Assembly (NCBI RefSeq): GCF_008728855.1
Contig: NZ_CP042906.1
Coordinates: forward strand, 5,609,001 to 5,673,000
Reading direction: 5' to 3'
Origin: Hypericibacter terrae
GTDB lineage: Bacteria > Pseudomonadota > Alphaproteobacteria > Dongiales > Dongiaceae
DNA length: 64,000 bases
Shown here: positions 8,454 through 16,712 of the stretch, piece by piece
How positions within the stretch are numbered: position 1 is the stretch's first letter
Layout: every line of letters starts with the position of its first letter
Made by a program: the position numbers and the translations under genes
The notes under the pieces: model-generated
Database searches by the model: none
Told to the model about the DNA's origin: nothing
Seen by the model: only the letters and a program-made list of their open reading frames with translations

Positions 8454-8999
8454 ATGCGTGTTTCGGACATTGCCGCGGCCACCTGCTCGATCGCCCGGGC
8501 GCTGGGCGCGATCGGCGATCCCTGGACCCTGCTGATCCTACGCGAGCTGTTCCTGGGCCAGCGCCGGTTCGAGGAGTTTCAGGCCCAGACCGGGATGGCG
8601 CCTTATCTTTTGTCGCGCCGCCTCGCCAAGCTTGCGGCCCGGGACATCGTCGCCCGGGTGCCCTATCGCCAGCGTCCGGTGCGCTACGAATATCGCCTGA
8701 CCGAGAAGGGCCGCGACCTTCATGCCGTGGTGGTGGCGCTCGCCGGCTGGGGCGACCGCTGGGCATCGGGCCCCGAGGGCCCGCCGCTGACGCTGATCCA
8801 CAAGGCTTGCGGCCAGGAAACCCACCCGGTCCTCGCCTGCTCGGCCTGCGGCAAGCCCGTGGAGGCCCATGATCTGCGCGCCCGCATCGGCCCCGCCATG
8901 CAGGCGGAGCGCAGGCTCAATCGCGAGCGCTTCCGCGCCCGGACCCGGCGCGCCGCCAGGCCCGCCTCACCCGACACGACGGAGTCCGCGCCGAAATGA
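8454..8999 (+). CDS. HxlR family winged-helix transcriptional regulator
   Basis: A 181-residue regulator. Residues 10-100 hold the HxlR winged helix (CSIARALGAIGDPWTLLILR, then LSRRLAKLAARDIVARVPYR). Unlike minimal HxlR proteins it carries a C-terminal extension with a short Cys motif, KACGQETHPVLACSACGKPV, resembling a zinc ribbon, then a basic tail. HxlR proteins usually sense redox or electrophiles through cysteine. Its stop overlaps the start of the DUF2000 gene by four bases (ATGA), so the two are co-translated. Confidence 0.88.
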   Translation: MRVSDIAAATCSIARALGAIGDPWTLLILRELFLGQRRFEEFQAQTGMAPYLLSRRLAKLAARDIVARVPYRQRPVRYEYRLTEKGRDLHAVVVALAGWGDRWASGPEGPPLTLIHKACGQETHPVLACSACGKPVEAHDLRARIGPAMQAERRLNRERFRARTRRAARPASPDTTESAPK

Positions 9000-9412
9000 C
9001 GATGATCTTCGACACCAAGATCGCCGTGGTCCTGCGCGACGATCTCCCGGTCTGGCAGAAGCTCAATGTGACCGCCTTCACCGTCAGCGGTATCGCCGCG
9101 AAGGTCGAGGGCGTCACCGGGGAGCCCTATGAGGACGGCTCGGGCCATCGCTATCTGCCGATGTTCAAGCAGCCGGTGCTGGTCTTCAGCGCGGACGCGG
9201 GCGCGATCCGGCGCGCCTATGACCGCGCGCGCGAACGCAACCTGGTCTTCTCGCTCTTCACCGAGGAGCTCTTCGCTACCGGCAACGACATCGACAACCG
9301 CGCGGCGATGAAGGCCGTGCCGACGGAAGAGTTGCGCATCGTCGGCATGGCGCTGCGCGCGGAGAAAAAGACCGTCGACAAGGTGCTGAAAGGCCTGTCG
9401 CTGCATCGCTGA
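8996..9412 (+). CDS. DUF2000 family protein
   Basis: A 138-residue protein matching the DUF2000 family, which adopts a fold related to peptidyl-tRNA hydrolase II and has no assigned role. Features include the N-terminal KIAVVLRDDLPVWQKLNVTA and GHRYLPMFKQPVLVFSAD. The ATG overlaps the stop of the HxlR regulator, so it belongs to that two-gene operon. No catalytic residues can be named. Confidence 0.78.
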   Translation: MTMIFDTKIAVVLRDDLPVWQKLNVTAFTVSGIAAKVEGVTGEPYEDGSGHRYLPMFKQPVLVFSADAGAIRRAYDRARERNLVFSLFTEELFATGNDIDNRAAMKAVPTEELRIVGMALRAEKKTVDKVLKGLSLHR

Positions 9413-9543
9413 GCCTTGTGACCGCGAACGGGCATCACGAAGCCGCGGGCCGGAGGCGCTTCGCGAAATAGAGTCTCCCGGCCAGCCGTTCTCCTCTCGA
9501 AGCGCATCCTGGCGCTTTGCATCACCCGAGAGGACATCACCCC

Positions 9544-9753
9544 ATGACAAGCATCAAGAAGGCGGCGCTTGCCGCTGGCGCGCTCTCCATTCTGATGGCG
9601 CTGACCGCCGCTCCGGTCCGCTTCGACGGCGTCCGTCTGATCGACCAGGCCGCCTGGGCGAAGCATGGCGCCGATGACGGCGCCGGCCATGACGCCAATG
9701 ACGATCGCGGCCGCGGCGGCCATGGTCGCGACGACGGCGCCAATCACCGCTGA
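9544..9753 (+). CDS. Small exported His/Asp/Gly-rich protein
   Basis: A 69-residue protein that I do not recognise. Residues 1-23 look like a signal peptide (KKAALAAGALSILMALTAAP). The mature part ends in an Asp/His/Gly/Arg-rich tail (GHDANDDRGRGGHGRDDGAN) with low complexity that could bind metal; this is inference. A GAGAGG lies about eleven bases before ATG 9544. A strong hairpin follows the stop, which supports it as a separate transcription unit. Confidence 0.5.
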   Translation: MTSIKKAALAAGALSILMALTAAPVRFDGVRLIDQAAWAKHGADDGAGHDANDDRGRGGHGRDDGANHR

Positions 9754-9763
9754 GACGGTCGCG

Positions 9764-9794
9764 GATTCCCGGGTCGCAGAAAGGCCCGGGAATC
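9764..9794. terminator. Strong bidirectional terminator hairpin between the small exported gene and hisF
   Basis: GATTCCCGGG at 9764-9773 and CCCGGGAATC at 9785-9794 form a ten-base perfect stem with an 11-base loop between two convergent genes. T-runs on either side are weak, but position and stem strength suggest it ends both the small exported gene and hisF. Confidence 0.6.
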
Positions 9795-9816
9795 TATCGT
9801 CCCTGCTCTGTCGCCT

Positions 9817-10581
9817 TCAGCCGATCGGCCGGACAGGAACGCCGGCGGCGGCGAGCGCGGCCTTCGCCTGCGCGATCGAGTAGGTGCCGAAATGGAAGAT
9901 CGAGGCCGCCAGCAGGGCGCTGGCATGGCCCTCGCGCACGCCCGCCACCAGATGATCGAGCGTGCCGACGCCGCCGGACGCGATCACCGGCACCGGGACC
10001 GCGTCGCTGACCGCTCGCAGCAGGCCCAGATCGTAGCCCTGCTTGGTGCCGTCGCGATCCATCGAGGTCAGCAGGATCTCGCCCGCCCCTGACGACGCCA
10101 TGCGCCTCGCCCATTCGACCGCGTCGAGCCCGGTCGGCTTGCGCCCGCCATGGGTATAGACCTGCCACTTGCCGGTGCCCTCGGCCTTGGCGTCGATCGC
10201 GACCGTGACGCATTGCGCGCCGAATTTCTCGGCGGCCGCCGTGACCAGCGACGGATTCTCGACCGCCGCGGTGTTGACCGAGACCTTGTCGGCGCCGGCC
10301 AGCAGCAATTTGCGGAAATCCTCGACTTGGCGCACGCCGCCGCCGACCGTCAGTGGCATGAACACCTCCGAGGCCGTGCGCGCCACCACGTCGAGGATGA
10401 TCGCGCGCTCCTCATGGCTGGCCGTGATGTCGAGGAAGCAGAGCTCGTCGGCGCCGGCCTTGTCATAGGCGCGCGCCTGCTCGACCGGATCGCCGGCATC
10501 GACGAGGTCGAGGAACTTCACGCCCTTGACCACGCGGCCCGCATGCACGTCGAGACAGGGGATGATGCGGGTCTTCAGCAT
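9817..10581 (-). CDS. hisF: Imidazole glycerol phosphate synthase, cyclase subunit
   Basis: A 254-residue (beta/alpha)8 barrel that, with HisH, turns PRFAR plus ammonia into imidazole glycerol phosphate and AICAR. Catalytic Asp residues are in [11 protein letters not shown] near the N-terminus and in [11 protein letters not shown] mid-protein. Phosphate-binding loops VGGGVR and ASGGVGTLD are intact. It overlaps hisA by seven bases and is the last gene of the his block. Confidence 0.97.
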   Translation of the reverse strand: MLKTRIIPCLDVHAGRVVKGVKFLDLVDAGDPVEQARAYDKAGADELCFLDITASHEERAIILDVVARTASEVFMPLTVGGGVRQVEDFRKLLLAGADKVSVNTAAVENPSLVTAAAEKFGAQCVTVAIDAKAEGTGKWQVYTHGGRKPTGLDAVEWARRMASSGAGEILLTSMDRDGTKQGYDLGLLRAVSDAVPVPVIASGGVGTLDHLVAGVREGHASALLAASIFHFGTYSIAQAKAALAAAGVPVRPIG

Positions 10582-11342
10582 AATTGCGTCTTCCGGGGAT
10601 TTCGTTCGGGGGTTTGCGCGCGCGCCGAGGCCAGCAGCGCCAGCGCCTCCTCGAGGATCAGCCGCCCGTCATAGAGCGCACGGCCGGCGACCACGCCGGC
10701 GATGCCGCCGGCCGCCAGCAGCCGGCGCAGATCGTCGAGGCCCGCGACGCCGCCCGACGCGATCACCGGCGTCTTGATGCGCCGCGCCAAAGCGGCCGTC
10801 GCCTCGACATTGACGCCCTGCAGCAGCCCGTCGCGATCGATGTCGGTGTGGATGATCGCGGCGACGCCGGCATCCTCGAAGCGCAGGGCCAGTTCCTCGA
10901 CCGTGAGCTCGCTGGTCTCGGCCCAGCCTTCGACCGCGACCCGCCCGCCCTTGGCATCGATGCCGACCGCGACGCGACCCGGAAATTTGCGACAGGCCTG
11001 GCGCACCAGATCGGGATCGCGCACCGCGACGGTGCCGAGGATGACGCGCGAGATCCCGCGCAAGATCCAGGCCTCGATCGCGTCGAGATCGCGGATGCCG
11101 CCGCCGAGCTGACAGGGCTGGTTGGCCGCCGCCAGGATCGCCTCGACCGCGGCGCCATTGACCGCACGCCCCGCGAACGCGCCGTCGAGATCGACGACGT
11201 GAATCCATTCGGCACCCGCCGAAGCGAAGCGGCGCGCCTGGTCGGCGGGATCGCTGTTGAACACGGTCGCCTGCGCCATGTCACCCTGGCGCAGCCGCAC
11301 GCATTGCCCGCCCTTGAGATCGATCGCGGGATAGAGGATCAC
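10575..11342 (-). CDS. hisA: ProFAR isomerase (1-(5-phosphoribosyl)-5-[(5-phosphoribosylamino)methylideneamino]imidazole-4-carboxamide isomerase)
   Basis: A 255-residue barrel enzyme catalysing the Amadori rearrangement before HisF. The acid/base Asp residues are in [14 protein letters not shown] and [16 protein letters not shown] and [13 protein letters not shown] are the phosphate-binding loops. Translation is coupled to hisF through the overlap. About 230 bases of repeat-rich DNA separate it from the GNAT gene upstream, so it may have its own promoter. Confidence 0.97.
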   Translation of the reverse strand: MILYPAIDLKGGQCVRLRQGDMAQATVFNSDPADQARRFASAGAEWIHVVDLDGAFAGRAVNGAAVEAILAAANQPCQLGGGIRDLDAIEAWILRGISRVILGTVAVRDPDLVRQACRKFPGRVAVGIDAKGGRVAVEGWAETSELTVEELALRFEDAGVAAIIHTDIDRDGLLQGVNVEATAALARRIKTPVIASGGVAGLDDLRRLLAAGGIAGVVAGRALYDGRLILEEALALLASARAQTPERNPRKTQLC

Positions 11343-11394
11343 AGGCGGCCTCGAGCCAAGGGGTTCGCGCCCGCCAAGCGATATGGGCTTTTTA

Positions 11395-11560
11395 CTTTCC
11401 TCTCCCCCTCCTCGGAGGGGGAGAGGGCAGGGTGAGGGGGATCGTCGCAGGAAAGAGCGACACCCTTCGACATCTCACGCGCTGTCAGACCCCCCTCGCC
11501 TTGATCCTCTCCCCCGGCTTTGCGGGTGGAGAGGAAAGGAAACGGGAGTGCGCGGGTATC
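11395..11560. repeat. Intergenic repeat element, purine/pyrimidine-rich family (copy 1)
   Basis: This stretch has CCCTCCTCGGAGGGGG-type hairpins, then GGTGAGGGGGATCGTCGCAG and a closing CTTGATCCTCTCCCCC. The same order of blocks recurs at 29039-29225, and related but diverged elements lie at 24228-24425 and 32885-33022. All are between genes. They look like a dispersed non-coding repeat family; their inverted repeats could also stop transcription. Confidence 0.6.
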
Positions 11561-11574
11561 GTTGAAGCCGGTGC

Positions 11575-12093
11575 TCACACCAGGTCCTTGTAATAGAACA
11601 GGCCGGCGACGCTCTTGCCCTGGACCTTGGCGTAATGGGGATGCGTGCCCCAATGCACATAGCCCAGCGACTGATAGAGCTGGATCGCGGCCTCCTGGCT
11701 TTCGCGCACGTCGAGATTGAGCACCTGCGCGCCGATCTCGCGCGCCGCCTCCTCGACCGCGACCAGGATCGCCTTGGCGAGGCCATGGCCGCGCGCCCAG
11801 GGCGCCACGAAATGCGTCGTCATGGTGGCCCAATGCGCCTGGGCCTCGTTGTTCTTGCCCGGCCGCAAAAGCTGGGCCGAGCCGACGATGGTGTTGTCGA
11901 GGCGGCCGACGAAGAGCCGGCGCTCGGGCACCAGCAGCACGCCCTTCCAATAGGTCTCCATCACGTCGCGCGTCGGCGGCGTCAGCCAGCCGAAGCCGCC
12001 GCCGGCGCGGATGCCGTCTTCGGCCGCGTCGCACAGATCGGCGAGATCCGTGCCGGAATATTTCTTCAGAAGCTCGACCACCGTCTTGGCCAT
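11575..12093 (-). CDS. GNAT family N-acetyltransferase
   Basis: A 172-residue acetyltransferase-like protein. The GNAT core runs from about residue 55 to 160, with the acetyl-CoA loop in HFVAPWARGHGLAKAILVAV and a typical ESQEAAIQLYQSLGYVHWGT end. The acceptor substrate is unknown. It lies 39 bases after hisH within the his block on the same strand and is probably co-transcribed with hisB-hisH, but nothing links it to histidine synthesis. Confidence 0.87.
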   Translation of the reverse strand: MAKTVVELLKKYSGTDLADLCDAAEDGIRAGGGFGWLTPPTRDVMETYWKGVLLVPERRLFVGRLDNTIVGSAQLLRPGKNNEAQAHWATMTTHFVAPWARGHGLAKAILVAVEEAAREIGAQVLNLDVRESQEAAIQLYQSLGYVHWGTHPHYAKVQGKSVAGLFYYKDLV

Positions 12094-12132
12094 GGCGATG
12101 TCCCCGAAGGGGCTCCCGCAAATGATTGTCGT

Positions 12133-12777
12133 TCAGGGCTTCCAGGCGAGAAAATTCGCCAGCAGCTTCAGACCCAGCGCCTGGCTCTTCTCCGGATGAA
12201 ACTGCGTGCCCACCATATTCGCGCGGGCCACCGCCGCCGTCACCGGGCCACCATAGTCGCAGGTGGCGAGCAGGTCGGCCGGGTCCTCGACCGCCAGATG
12301 ATAACTATGCACGAAGTAGGCGTGCGATCCGGTGACAAGGCCGTCGAACACCGGATGCGGGCGCAGCAGCTGCAGCTCGTTCCAGCCCATATGGGGAACC
12401 TTGAGCTTCATTCCATGGCGATCGGTGCCCGGCTCCAGCAGCCGCACCTCGCCGGCGATCCAGCCGAGGCCCGGCGTCACGCCGAACTCGCGGCCGCGCG
12501 CCGCCATGAGCTGCATGCCGACGCAGATGCCGAGGAAAGGCTTGCCCTCGCGCCGGACCGCGCGCTCGAGCGCGTCGAGCATCCCGGGCCGCGCCTCCAG
12601 GCCGCGCTTGCAGTCGGCGAAGGCGCCGACACCGGGCAGCACGATATGGCTGGCGTCGGCCAAAGATGCCGCGTCGGCCGAGACTTCGACAGACGCATCC
12701 GCCGGCGCGGCGCGCTCCAGGGCCTTGGCCGCCGATCGAAGGTTGCCCGAGCCGTAGTCGACGATGACGGCCTTCAC
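12133..12777 (-). CDS. hisH: Imidazole glycerol phosphate synthase, glutaminase subunit
   Basis: A 214-residue class I glutamine amidotransferase that feeds ammonia to HisF. The catalytic Cys is in [12 protein letters not shown] and the His-Glu pair in [11 protein letters not shown]. The N-terminal [12 protein letters not shown] is typical. It overlaps hisB by four bases, giving coupled translation. Confidence 0.97.
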   Translation of the reverse strand: MKAVIVDYGSGNLRSAAKALERAAPADASVEVSADAASLADASHIVLPGVGAFADCKRGLEARPGMLDALERAVRREGKPFLGICVGMQLMAARGREFGVTPGLGWIAGEVRLLEPGTDRHGMKLKVPHMGWNELQLLRPHPVFDGLVTGSHAYFVHSYHLAVEDPADLLATCDYGGPVTAAVARANMVGTQFHPEKSQALGLKLLANFLAWKP

Positions 12778-13376
12778 GTGAGCGAGCCGCCCAACACGCC
12801 TTTGGTCGAGGGCACCTCACCGGCCTTGCGCGGATCGATCGCGATCGCGGCGCGCAGCGCGCGGGCCAGGCCCTTGAAGCAGCTCTCGACGATATGGTGG
12901 TTGTTCTCGCCGTAGAGATTCTCGATGTGGAGCGTGAGCCCCGCATTCTGCGCGAAGGCCTGGAACCACTCCTTGAAGAGCTCGGTATCCATCTCGCCCA
13001 GCTTCGGCTTGGAGAAGGCGACCTTCCAGATGAGATAGGGGCGGTTCGAGGCGTCGAGCGCCACGCGCGTCAGAGTCTCGTCCATCGGCACCGTGGCCTC
13101 GCCCCAGCGCGTGATGCCGCGCCGGTCGCCCAGCGCCTTCGCCACGGCCTCGCCCAGCACGATCCCGGAATCCTCGGTCGTGTGATGGAAATCGATATGG
13201 AGATCGCCTTTGGCCTTCAGCGTGATGTCCATCAGGCTGTGGCGGGCCAGCTGGTCCAGCATATGGTCGAGGAAGCCGATGCCGGTCGAGATGTCCGAGC
13301 GGCCCTGGCCGTCGAGTTCGATCTCGGCCTCGATCTGGGTTTCCTTGGTCTTACGCGAGACACTGGCGCGGCGCAT
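12774..13376 (-). CDS. hisB: Imidazoleglycerol-phosphate dehydratase
   Basis: A 200-residue monofunctional HisB (dehydratase only, no phosphatase domain). Manganese-binding His motifs are present: [27 protein letters not shown] and [16 protein letters not shown] 13374-13376 is chosen because AGGAGGTG lies seven bases upstream; an in-frame codon at 13403 has no such site. It is the first gene of the hisB-hisH-GNAT block, so its promoter should lie in 13377-13501. Confidence 0.96.
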   Translation of the reverse strand: MRRASVSRKTKETQIEAEIELDGQGRSDISTGIGFLDHMLDQLARHSLMDITLKAKGDLHIDFHHTTEDSGIVLGEAVAKALGDRRGITRWGEATVPMDETLTRVALDASNRPYLIWKVAFSKPKLGEMDTELFKEWFQAFAQNAGLTLHIENLYGENNHHIVESCFKGLARALRAAIAIDPRKAGEVPSTKGVLGGSLT

Positions 13377-13501
13377 GGGCCCCACCTCCTGGGCGATTGG
13401 CAAAGCGGCGCGCCGGCATTCCCATGAGAAGGAACCCGGCGCGAGCCGACTTTTACCAGTAACGCCCCCGGGGGGCTAGCGTGGGACCGGGACGGGCCCG
13501 G

Positions 13502-13759
13502 CTAGAACCGGGCGCCGCCGAAACCGGTGCCGTTCCCCTGGGCCGAAGGGCCCGAAAGCGGCCAATTCCCGGGGCCGACGGGATTGGCCGGCCGTCCAAT
13601 CCGGGCTTGCGCCGCGGAGAGGCCGATATCCCGCAGCAGCCGCTCGTCCAGCGCGCCGAGAGCCTCGGCCTGGCGCCACCGCGACTCCACCGAAGCCGCC
13701 AGGTAAAGCGCCGGCTCGCGCAGCCAGCCCATCATGCGTTCGCGCCAGAAACTCGTCAT
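13502..13759 (-). CDS. DUF1127 domain small protein
   Basis: An 85-residue basic protein. Residues 30-55 match the DUF1127 motif, with ALGALDERLLRDIGLSAAQA. Members of this family in other alphaproteobacteria bind RNA or influence phosphate and sRNA regulation and are usually stress-induced. The C-terminal 30 residues are Gly/Pro-rich and not conserved. It is divergent from the LysR gene. Confidence 0.75.
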   Translation of the reverse strand: MTSFWRERMMGWLREPALYLAASVESRWRQAEALGALDERLLRDIGLSAAQARIGRPANPVGPGNWPLSGPSAQGNGTGFGGARF

Positions 13760-13877
13760 GGTCCGGATCCTCGAAAGGGGCGGCCCGCCGGGGCCTGCCG
13801 TTACCGGGCAATTTGTGGCCTCGCGTTGAATAAGAGAAATTTGGAGATATTATACTTTCCATAAGGAAAACTTTGAC
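13760..13877. promoter_or_regulatory. Divergent DUF1127/LysR promoter region
   Basis: The 118 bases between the two starts are AT-rich at 13836-13873 (AGAAATTTGGAGATATTATA core). LysR proteins usually autoregulate from such shared regions. An ATAAGGAAAAC shortly before the LysR start may serve as its weak ribosome binding site. Confidence 0.4.
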
Positions 13878-14774
13878 ATGCGCGGGCTCAATCCGGACCA
13901 TCTCCATAGCTTCGCCGCCGTGATCGAGCATGGCAGCTTCTCGGTCGCCGCCGCTCATCTCCATCTGACGCAGCCGGCGGTGAGCCTGCAGATGAAGGAG
14001 CTCGAGCGGCGCCTCGGCGTGGCATTGATCGAGCGCGTGGGGCGGCGCGCGGCGCCGACCGCCGCGGGCACCGAACTGCTGGTCCATGTCCGGCGGATCG
14101 ACGGCGCGCTCGCCGATGCGCTCGAAGCCATGGCCGGCCATGCCACGACCGTCGGCGGCCGCGTGCGGCTCGGCACGGGCGGCACCGCCTGCACCTATCT
14201 GCTGCCGCCCCTGCTCAAGGATCTGCGGCGGCGCTTCCCCGCGCTCGAGATCGTGGTCTTCACGGGCAACACCGGCGACCATCTGAAGGCGCTCGAGGAC
14301 AATGCAATCGATGTCGGGCTGCTGACCCTGCCGGTGCCCGGCCGCGGCTTTCAGGTAACGCCCGTGCTCGAGGACGAGTTCGTGGCGGTCTTCGCCGCCG
14401 GCGAAGAGCGCATTCCCGCGGCCGCCATGCCCGCGGCGCTGGCCCAGTTGCCGGTCGTGCTGGAGGATCCCGGCGCCACCTCGCGCGACATCGTCGAGGC
14501 CTGGTTCCTGCGCGCCGGGCGGCGCGTCAAGCCGGTGATGGAGCTCGGCCATGTCGAGGCGATGAAGCGGCTGGTGAGCGCCGGGCTCGGCTGCAGCATC
14601 CTGCCGCGCATGGCCGTGACCGCCGACGGCAAGCGCGACGGTCTGGAGGTGAGGCCGCTGGTGCCGCGGCTGTCGCGCCGCCTGGGCGTCGTGCTGCGCC
14701 GCGACAAGCTGCTGCAGCGGGGCTTGCGCGAGCTGGTGAACGCGCTGCTGGCGATCGACACGAAGCCGCGTTAG
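13878..14774 (+). CDS. LysR family transcriptional regulator
   Basis: A 298-residue LTTR. The N-terminal winged helix (HSFAAVIEHGSFSVAAAHLH, then LTQPAVSLQMKELERRLG) is complete, followed by a linker helix and a two-lobed effector domain. The ligand cannot be predicted. The nearest divergent gene is the DUF1127 protein, which is an unusual partner, so the true targets may lie elsewhere. Confidence 0.93.
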   Translation: MRGLNPDHLHSFAAVIEHGSFSVAAAHLHLTQPAVSLQMKELERRLGVALIERVGRRAAPTAAGTELLVHVRRIDGALADALEAMAGHATTVGGRVRLGTGGTACTYLLPPLLKDLRRRFPALEIVVFTGNTGDHLKALEDNAIDVGLLTLPVPGRGFQVTPVLEDEFVAVFAAGEERIPAAAMPAALAQLPVVLEDPGATSRDIVEAWFLRAGRRVKPVMELGHVEAMKRLVSAGLGCSILPRMAVTADGKRDGLEVRPLVPRLSRRLGVVLRRDKLLQRGLRELVNALLAIDTKPR

Positions 14775-14826
14775 CGGGCCACCGGCCCCCGGAATCGTCC
14801 GTCGTGGGGTTCACCTCGCCATACGA

Positions 14827-16569
14827 TCACTCGGGCAGACCCGCCTTGCGCATGCCGTCGATCATATGGTCGAGATCGGCGCGCGACTTGTAGGGCTCCA
14901 CCAAGGCAAACTGGCGCAAGGAGAAGTCCGGGTCTCGCGTGAGCGCCTGGGCCACGATGGCATGCGCTTCATCGAGCTGGCCAAGCTGGGCGTGGCAGGC
15001 GGCGCGAAAACGATCGATATAGACCGGCCCCGAGGAAATGCGTTCGAAGGCCGATAAGGCATCGGCATAGCGTCTCAGGTGATAGAGCGCCAGGCCGCGG
15101 AGTTCCCAGTACCAGGTCCGCGGATTTGGGTTGAGCTGCACCGCCTGATCGAGCCAGGCAAGCGCTTCGTTCGGCCGGCCGGCGCAGAGTTCGAACCAAG
15201 CGCGATGAGCGACAAGCTCCGAATCGTTGGGGTTGAGCCGGGTTGCCATGCCGAGATGATAATCCGCGAGATCGAACGATCGCCGGCACAGATAGGCATG
15301 GGCCAGCGCCTGGTGGCATTGAGCATCGCTACTGTCGAGCGCCACCGCTTTTTTCCCGGCCTCGATGGCCTCATCCCGGAGAGTGCCGGCGCCGAGCATC
15401 CCGTAAGCCCTAGCCCAGTAGTCGTTGACCAGGACCATGGAGAGTTTGGCATAGGCCTGGGCAAAATCGGGGTCGAGGGCGATCGCATTCCGGAACATGA
15501 GGAGCGCCTGCTCGAGGCCGACGATGTCATAGCGGCTCATGCATTCGATGCCGTGCAGCAGGTAGTCGTAGGCGGCAAGATTCTCCGTGCGCTTGCGCCG
15601 CAGCAGGCCGATGCCAGCGGTCTCGACTTGCCCGACCATTCGCCCGATAATCGTCGTGACGACCTCGTCCTGGATGGCGAAGATGTCCTGCAGCTCCCGG
15701 TCATAGTGCTCCGCCCAGAGATGGCTCCCGGTCGCGGCGTCCACGAGTTGCGCCGTGATGCGAATGCGCGAGCCGATCTTTCGCACACTCCCTTCAACGA
15801 TATAGCGTGCGCCCAGCTCCCGCCCCACGCGCTTCACGTCGATCGCCTTGTCGCGATACTGGAACGAGGAATTGCGCGCGATAACGAGCAGACTGTGAAA
15901 GCGCGCAAGCTCGGTAATGATGTCTTCGGTGATGCCGTCGCTGAAATATTGCTGCTCCGGGTCGCCGGACATGTTGGTGAAGGGGAGCACGGCAATCGAC
16001 GGCTTTTCGCTTGCGGCCTTGGGTGCCGCCACGTCCGTAGCCAACGCAGCGACGCGATAGGTGCGAACCGGCTCCGTGATGTTCTTCAGGCTCTGTGGTC
16101 CCAGATCGTCAAAACCGGCCTTGATCTTGTTCTTGATGTGGTCGTAAGCGGTGCCGGACAGGAGGATGCTCCCCGGCTCAGCGATACCCTCGAGGCGCGC
16201 CGCGATATTCACAGCCTCCCCATAGAGGTCGGCGCCTTCGACCATGATGTCGCCCAAATTGATCCCTACGCGCAGGACAATCTGACGATCCTGCGAGACA
16301 TCGCTGTTTGCCGCCGCCATGCCCTGCTGGAGGTCGACCGCGCATTGCACCGCATTGACGGCGCTGGCGAACTCGATGAGCACACCATCGCCGACGACCT
16401 TGAAGATACGGCCTTGATAGTGAGCGACCAGAGGGTCCAGGAGACTGCGGCGGCGCGCTTTGAGCGTTGCCAATGTGCCGCTTTCGTCCTGCTCCATCAG
16501 CCGGCTGTAACCGACGATATCGGCGGCAAGGATCGCGGCAATACGGCGTTTAGGGCGTTCTCCAGCCAT
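14827..16569 (-). CDS. Class III adenylate/guanylate cyclase with TolB-like and TPR domains
   Basis: A 580-residue multi-domain signalling protein. Residues about 8-170 form a class III cyclase with both metal aspartates (LAADIVGYSRLM, VVGDGVLIEF), the base-selecting Lys in IFKVVGDG and the transition-state Asn/Arg in GEAVNIAARLE, so it should be active. Residues about 190-320 resemble the FlgO/TolB-N-like segment often found behind such cyclases (IAVLPFTNMSGDPEQQYFSD). The rest is a TPR array. No signal peptide or membrane helix is seen. ATG 16567-16569 is preferred over a TTG at 16599. It is convergent with the LysR gene. Confidence 0.9.
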   Translation of the reverse strand: MAGERPKRRIAAILAADIVGYSRLMEQDESGTLATLKARRRSLLDPLVAHYQGRIFKVVGDGVLIEFASAVNAVQCAVDLQQGMAAANSDVSQDRQIVLRVGINLGDIMVEGADLYGEAVNIAARLEGIAEPGSILLSGTAYDHIKNKIKAGFDDLGPQSLKNITEPVRTYRVAALATDVAAPKAASEKPSIAVLPFTNMSGDPEQQYFSDGITEDIITELARFHSLLVIARNSSFQYRDKAIDVKRVGRELGARYIVEGSVRKIGSRIRITAQLVDAATGSHLWAEHYDRELQDIFAIQDEVVTTIIGRMVGQVETAGIGLLRRKRTENLAAYDYLLHGIECMSRYDIVGLEQALLMFRNAIALDPDFAQAYAKLSMVLVNDYWARAYGMLGAGTLRDEAIEAGKKAVALDSSDAQCHQALAHAYLCRRSFDLADYHLGMATRLNPNDSELVAHRAWFELCAGRPNEALAWLDQAVQLNPNPRTWYWELRGLALYHLRRYADALSAFERISSGPVYIDRFRAACHAQLGQLDEAHAIVAQALTRDPDFSLRQFALVEPYKSRADLDHMIDGMRKAGLPE

Positions 16570-16712
16570 GCGCTGCCATCGCCTGTCGCCAGAACGCAAC
16601 GGCAGGGATTGTATGGCTTGTGGCTCGAACCGTCCACCCGGTCGCGTATCCGCGGCAGAGTCGGACCGGGAGGTTCTTGTGACGAAATCCTCTTCGCTCG
16701 CGACCTCGCGCC

